Origin: Candidatus Tayloriibacteriota bacterium
GTDB taxonomy: Bacteria > Patescibacteriota > Minisyncoccia > Phycocordibacterales > PALSA-1337
Assembly (NCBI GenBank): GCA_025353045.1
Contig: JANXRK010000044.1
Location: 1-6,641, forward strand
Direction of reading: 5' to 3'
DNA length: 6,641 bases
Shown here: piece after piece, positions 5,307 through 6,641 of the stretch
How the letters are laid out: each line of letters begins with the position of its first letter
Numbering within the stretch: position 1 is the stretch's first letter
The notes under the pieces: model-generated
What the model saw: only the letters and a program-made list of their open reading frames with translations
Told to the model about the DNA's origin: nothing
Database searches by the model: none
Made by a program: the position numbers and the translations under genes

Positions 5307-6440
5307 CTACATTCCTTTATTCAAATCAACACCAAAATTGAACTCTGCAGTATTAACAAATGTATCCCAATCTTGAGTAAATACTTGTGGAGCAAGCTGT
5401 TCACTCTTACTTGTAAGCCCTGAAACCTTTTTAACTGCAGTTCCGATAGCTAGAAATTCTATCAACCCACTTCCCAGTTGATAGACATACGTCTTTACGC
5501 CAACAACTTCATCAGCACCAATTGCGTCTGCTTCTTTGTTGATGATTGCTAAAGCATTTTCTCGTGCTTCATAAATAAGAGATGAAAGTTCTGGAATTTC
5601 TCCTTTTACAAATGACTTAAGCATTGATGTAATACTTCCAACAAAACCGAGTGAGTAGACGGAAGTTCCAATTAGCATTTTTAGTGGAGCATATCCCATC
5701 TTATTGAGGTTCCACATTTCTTGAGTTGTCATATCACTTGTCACTACAGCATCTTTAGGTAAAGCGGGATTCATAGAAGCCGTTCCAATCATGAGCATTT
5801 CCTGCAATCCGCTTCCCATGAGTGGTAGAATGGTCGTCTCAATACCGACTATAGAGTTTGCCCCATGCTTTTTAGCTTCATTGGTGATTCTTTCCAAAGC
5901 CAAATGTCGAGTCGTATTAAAAATATCTGAGAATTCTTTGATTTCACCTCGTGCAAGTGTTTTAAATGCACCAATAATTCCTCGTGTAATACCGATAGAG
6001 TATGCAACGTTTCCAAAAACAAATTTAATTGGGTCATATCCCGCATCTATTTGAGCATACATATCCTGTCCATCATTTGATGTGCTAAATTTGAGAGTTT
6101 CCTTTTCACCGTTATTACTTTTCGTATGCAGAGCAGAGCCAATAGAAAGAAACTCCATATTTCCACCATGGAAAACTATTTCACTTGTCACTCCCGTGAT
6201 TCCGATAGACCCTTTATCAGATGCCTCCTTCTCCATACGAGCCAGAGCTGCAGCACGACCTTCTTCAATAAGATTTGTAAACTGAGTTACTTCACCACCA
6301 GCAATAGCTCTAAAAGTTGAACCGATACTTCTTCCTACACCTAAAGAATGAACACTATTTCCAACTACAATATCACCAGCTTTATAGCCAATCTTGTCCA
6401 AACAATACATTTCATTTCCTGACAATCCTGTGGTTTTCAT
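5307..6440 (-). CDS. Triple YbjQ-type (heavy-metal-binding-like, PF01906-like) domain protein
   Basis: The 377 residues comprise three tandem copies of one domain, about 1-105, 120-222 and 235-336, plus a 40-residue tail. Each copy aligns as a 'GNSVHSLG' strand (27-34; GNVAYSIG 143-150; GTSVYSLG 258-265), a GE turn (49-50, 165-166, 280-281), a helix ending in 'EA…GA' and a closing 'EFLSIGSA' strand (96-103, 214-221, 328-335). Equivalent residues repeat at about 115 intervals. This is the YbjQ/UPF0145 fold, normally a single domain of about 105 residues that assembles as a homo-oligomer. No signal peptide or membrane helix is visible. Despite the family name no Cys/His metal cluster is seen, and the function is unknown. 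The in-frame TAA two codons upstream fixes the ATG. It has its own promoter and terminator, and sits between a synthetase gene and mraZ. Confidence 0.8.
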   Translation of the reverse strand: MKTTGLSGNEMYCLDKIGYKAGDIVVGNSVHSLGVGRSIGSTFRAIAGGEVTQFTNLIEEGRAAALARMEKEASDKGSIGITGVTSEIVFHGGNMEFLSIGSALHTKSNNGEKETLKFSTSNDGQDMYAQIDAGYDPIKFVFGNVAYSIGITRGIIGAFKTLARGEIKEFSDIFNTTRHLALERITNEAKKHGANSIVGIETTILPLMGSGLQEMLMIGTASMNPALPKDAVVTSDMTTQEMWNLNKMGYAPLKMLIGTSVYSLGFVGSITSMLKSFVKGEIPELSSLIYEARENALAIINKEADAIGADEVVGVKTYVYQLGSGLIEFLAIGTAVKKVSGLTSKSEQLAPQVFTQDWDTFVNTAEFNFGVDLNKGM

Positions 6441-6446
6441 AGTTTA

Positions 6447-6465
6447 AGTATTAAATAGTAATACT
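6447..6465 (-). promoter_or_regulatory. Inverted repeat at the 5' end of the YbjQ-gene leader
   Basis: Minus strand AGTATTA (6465-6459) and TAATACT (6453-6447) are exact complements around a 5-nt CTATT spacer. The repeat begins 3 nt downstream of the -10 hexamer and ends 6 nt before the ATG, so it occupies nearly the whole predicted leader. It could be an operator for a dimeric repressor or a 5'-end hairpin that protects the message or modulates initiation. Confidence 0.5.
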
Positions 6466-6468
6466 CGG

Positions 6469-6477
6469 ATTATATCA
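6469..6477 (-). promoter_or_regulatory. Extended -10 promoter of the YbjQ-domain gene
   Basis: The minus strand reads TGATATAAT, a perfect extended -10 (TGnTATAAT). No good -35 lies at the 16-18 bp position, where the end of the synthetase gene is found, but extended -10 promoters often do not need one. A start near 6462 would give a leader of about 22 nt. Confidence 0.7.
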
Positions 6478-6485
6478 CAAAATAA

Positions 6486-6641
6486 CTACTCTTTCTTTGG
6501 CCGCATCAATGGGAACATCTGTAATTCACGCAAAGGTTTGTCAGCTAGAAAAGCAAATAGTCTCTCTCCAAATCCAAAACCACAAGTTGGTGGCATTCCA
6601 TGTTCAAGCATTTCTACGAATTCATGATCAGCCATCATTGC
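6486..6641 (-). CDS. lysS: C-terminus of a class II aminoacyl-tRNA synthetase, probably lysyl-tRNA synthetase (partial)
   Basis: The last 51 codons before a TAG at 6488-6486 are seen; the rest lies beyond the right edge. The sequence HEFVEMLEHGMPPTCGFGFG is followed by ERLFAFLADKP and ends in …QMFPLMRPKKE. This matches the closing motif 3 region of class II synthetases of the Asp/Asn/Lys subgroup: a (L/M)PPT turn, a Gly-rich strand, an invariant Arg (here in GERL) and a terminal FPLMRP. The PPT turn and RE.Q.FPL ending favour LysRS; the common bacterial form reads G.GIDRL, so the GFGERL version is divergent and of a kind I associate with Patescibacteria. AspRS or AsnRS is less likely but not excluded from 51 residues. 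It is followed after 45 nt by the YbjQ-domain gene, with no clear terminator between. Confidence 0.7.
   Translation of the reverse strand, partial: AMMADHEFVEMLEHGMPPTCGFGFGERLFAFLADKPLRELQMFPLMRPKKE

Overview
The window reads as a chromosomal segment of a small-genome, AT-rich bacterium, most likely a member of the Candidate Phyla Radiation (Patescibacteria). That placement is inferred from protein style and not from any search: MurF has almost no N-terminal domain, the class B PBP has a divergent 'RGSIFF' pedestal motif, the aminoacyl-tRNA synthetase C-terminus is unusual (GFGFGERLF), and no gene has a clear Shine-Dalgarno sequence. Almost everything is on the minus strand.

Layout in minus-strand transcription order, from the right edge. 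(1) 6641-6486: C-terminus of a class II aminoacyl-tRNA synthetase, probably LysS. (2) 6477-6447: a strong extended -10 promoter with a small inverted repeat at the predicted transcript start. (3) 6440-5307: a 377-residue protein made of three tandem YbjQ-type (PF01906-like) domains. (4) 5306-5109: a compact regulatory interval with an intrinsic terminator, a perfect 9-mer match to the DnaA-box consensus inside it, a candidate mraZ promoter, a helically phased array of MraZ boxes and an AT-rich leader stem-loop. (5) 5108-436: a division and cell-wall (dcw) operon, mraZ-rsmH-ftsL-ftsI-murF, tightly packed with 4- to 11-nt overlaps and no murE at its usual place between ftsI and murF. (6) 435-252: a non-coding interval with a large compound inverted repeat and a 31-nt homopurine tract. 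(7) 251-180: tRNA-Glu(CTC).

At the left edge a plus-strand reading frame is open from base 1 and ends at a stop inside the tRNA (240). Its first ~58 codons look like the C-terminus of a large serine recombinase; its last ~19 codons are simply the antisense of the tRNA. This suggests an integrated element that ends at the tRNA 3' side and borrows its recombinase stop codon from the tRNA. This is the least ordinary part of the window, but it rests on a fragment.

The dcw genes act together: MraZ is the cluster's autoregulator, RsmH methylates 16S rRNA, FtsL and the FtsI-type transpeptidase build septal peptidoglycan, and MurF makes the pentapeptide precursor. The phased boxes upstream of mraZ are the expected MraZ operator. 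The YbjQ-type protein has its own promoter and terminator and no visible link to division.
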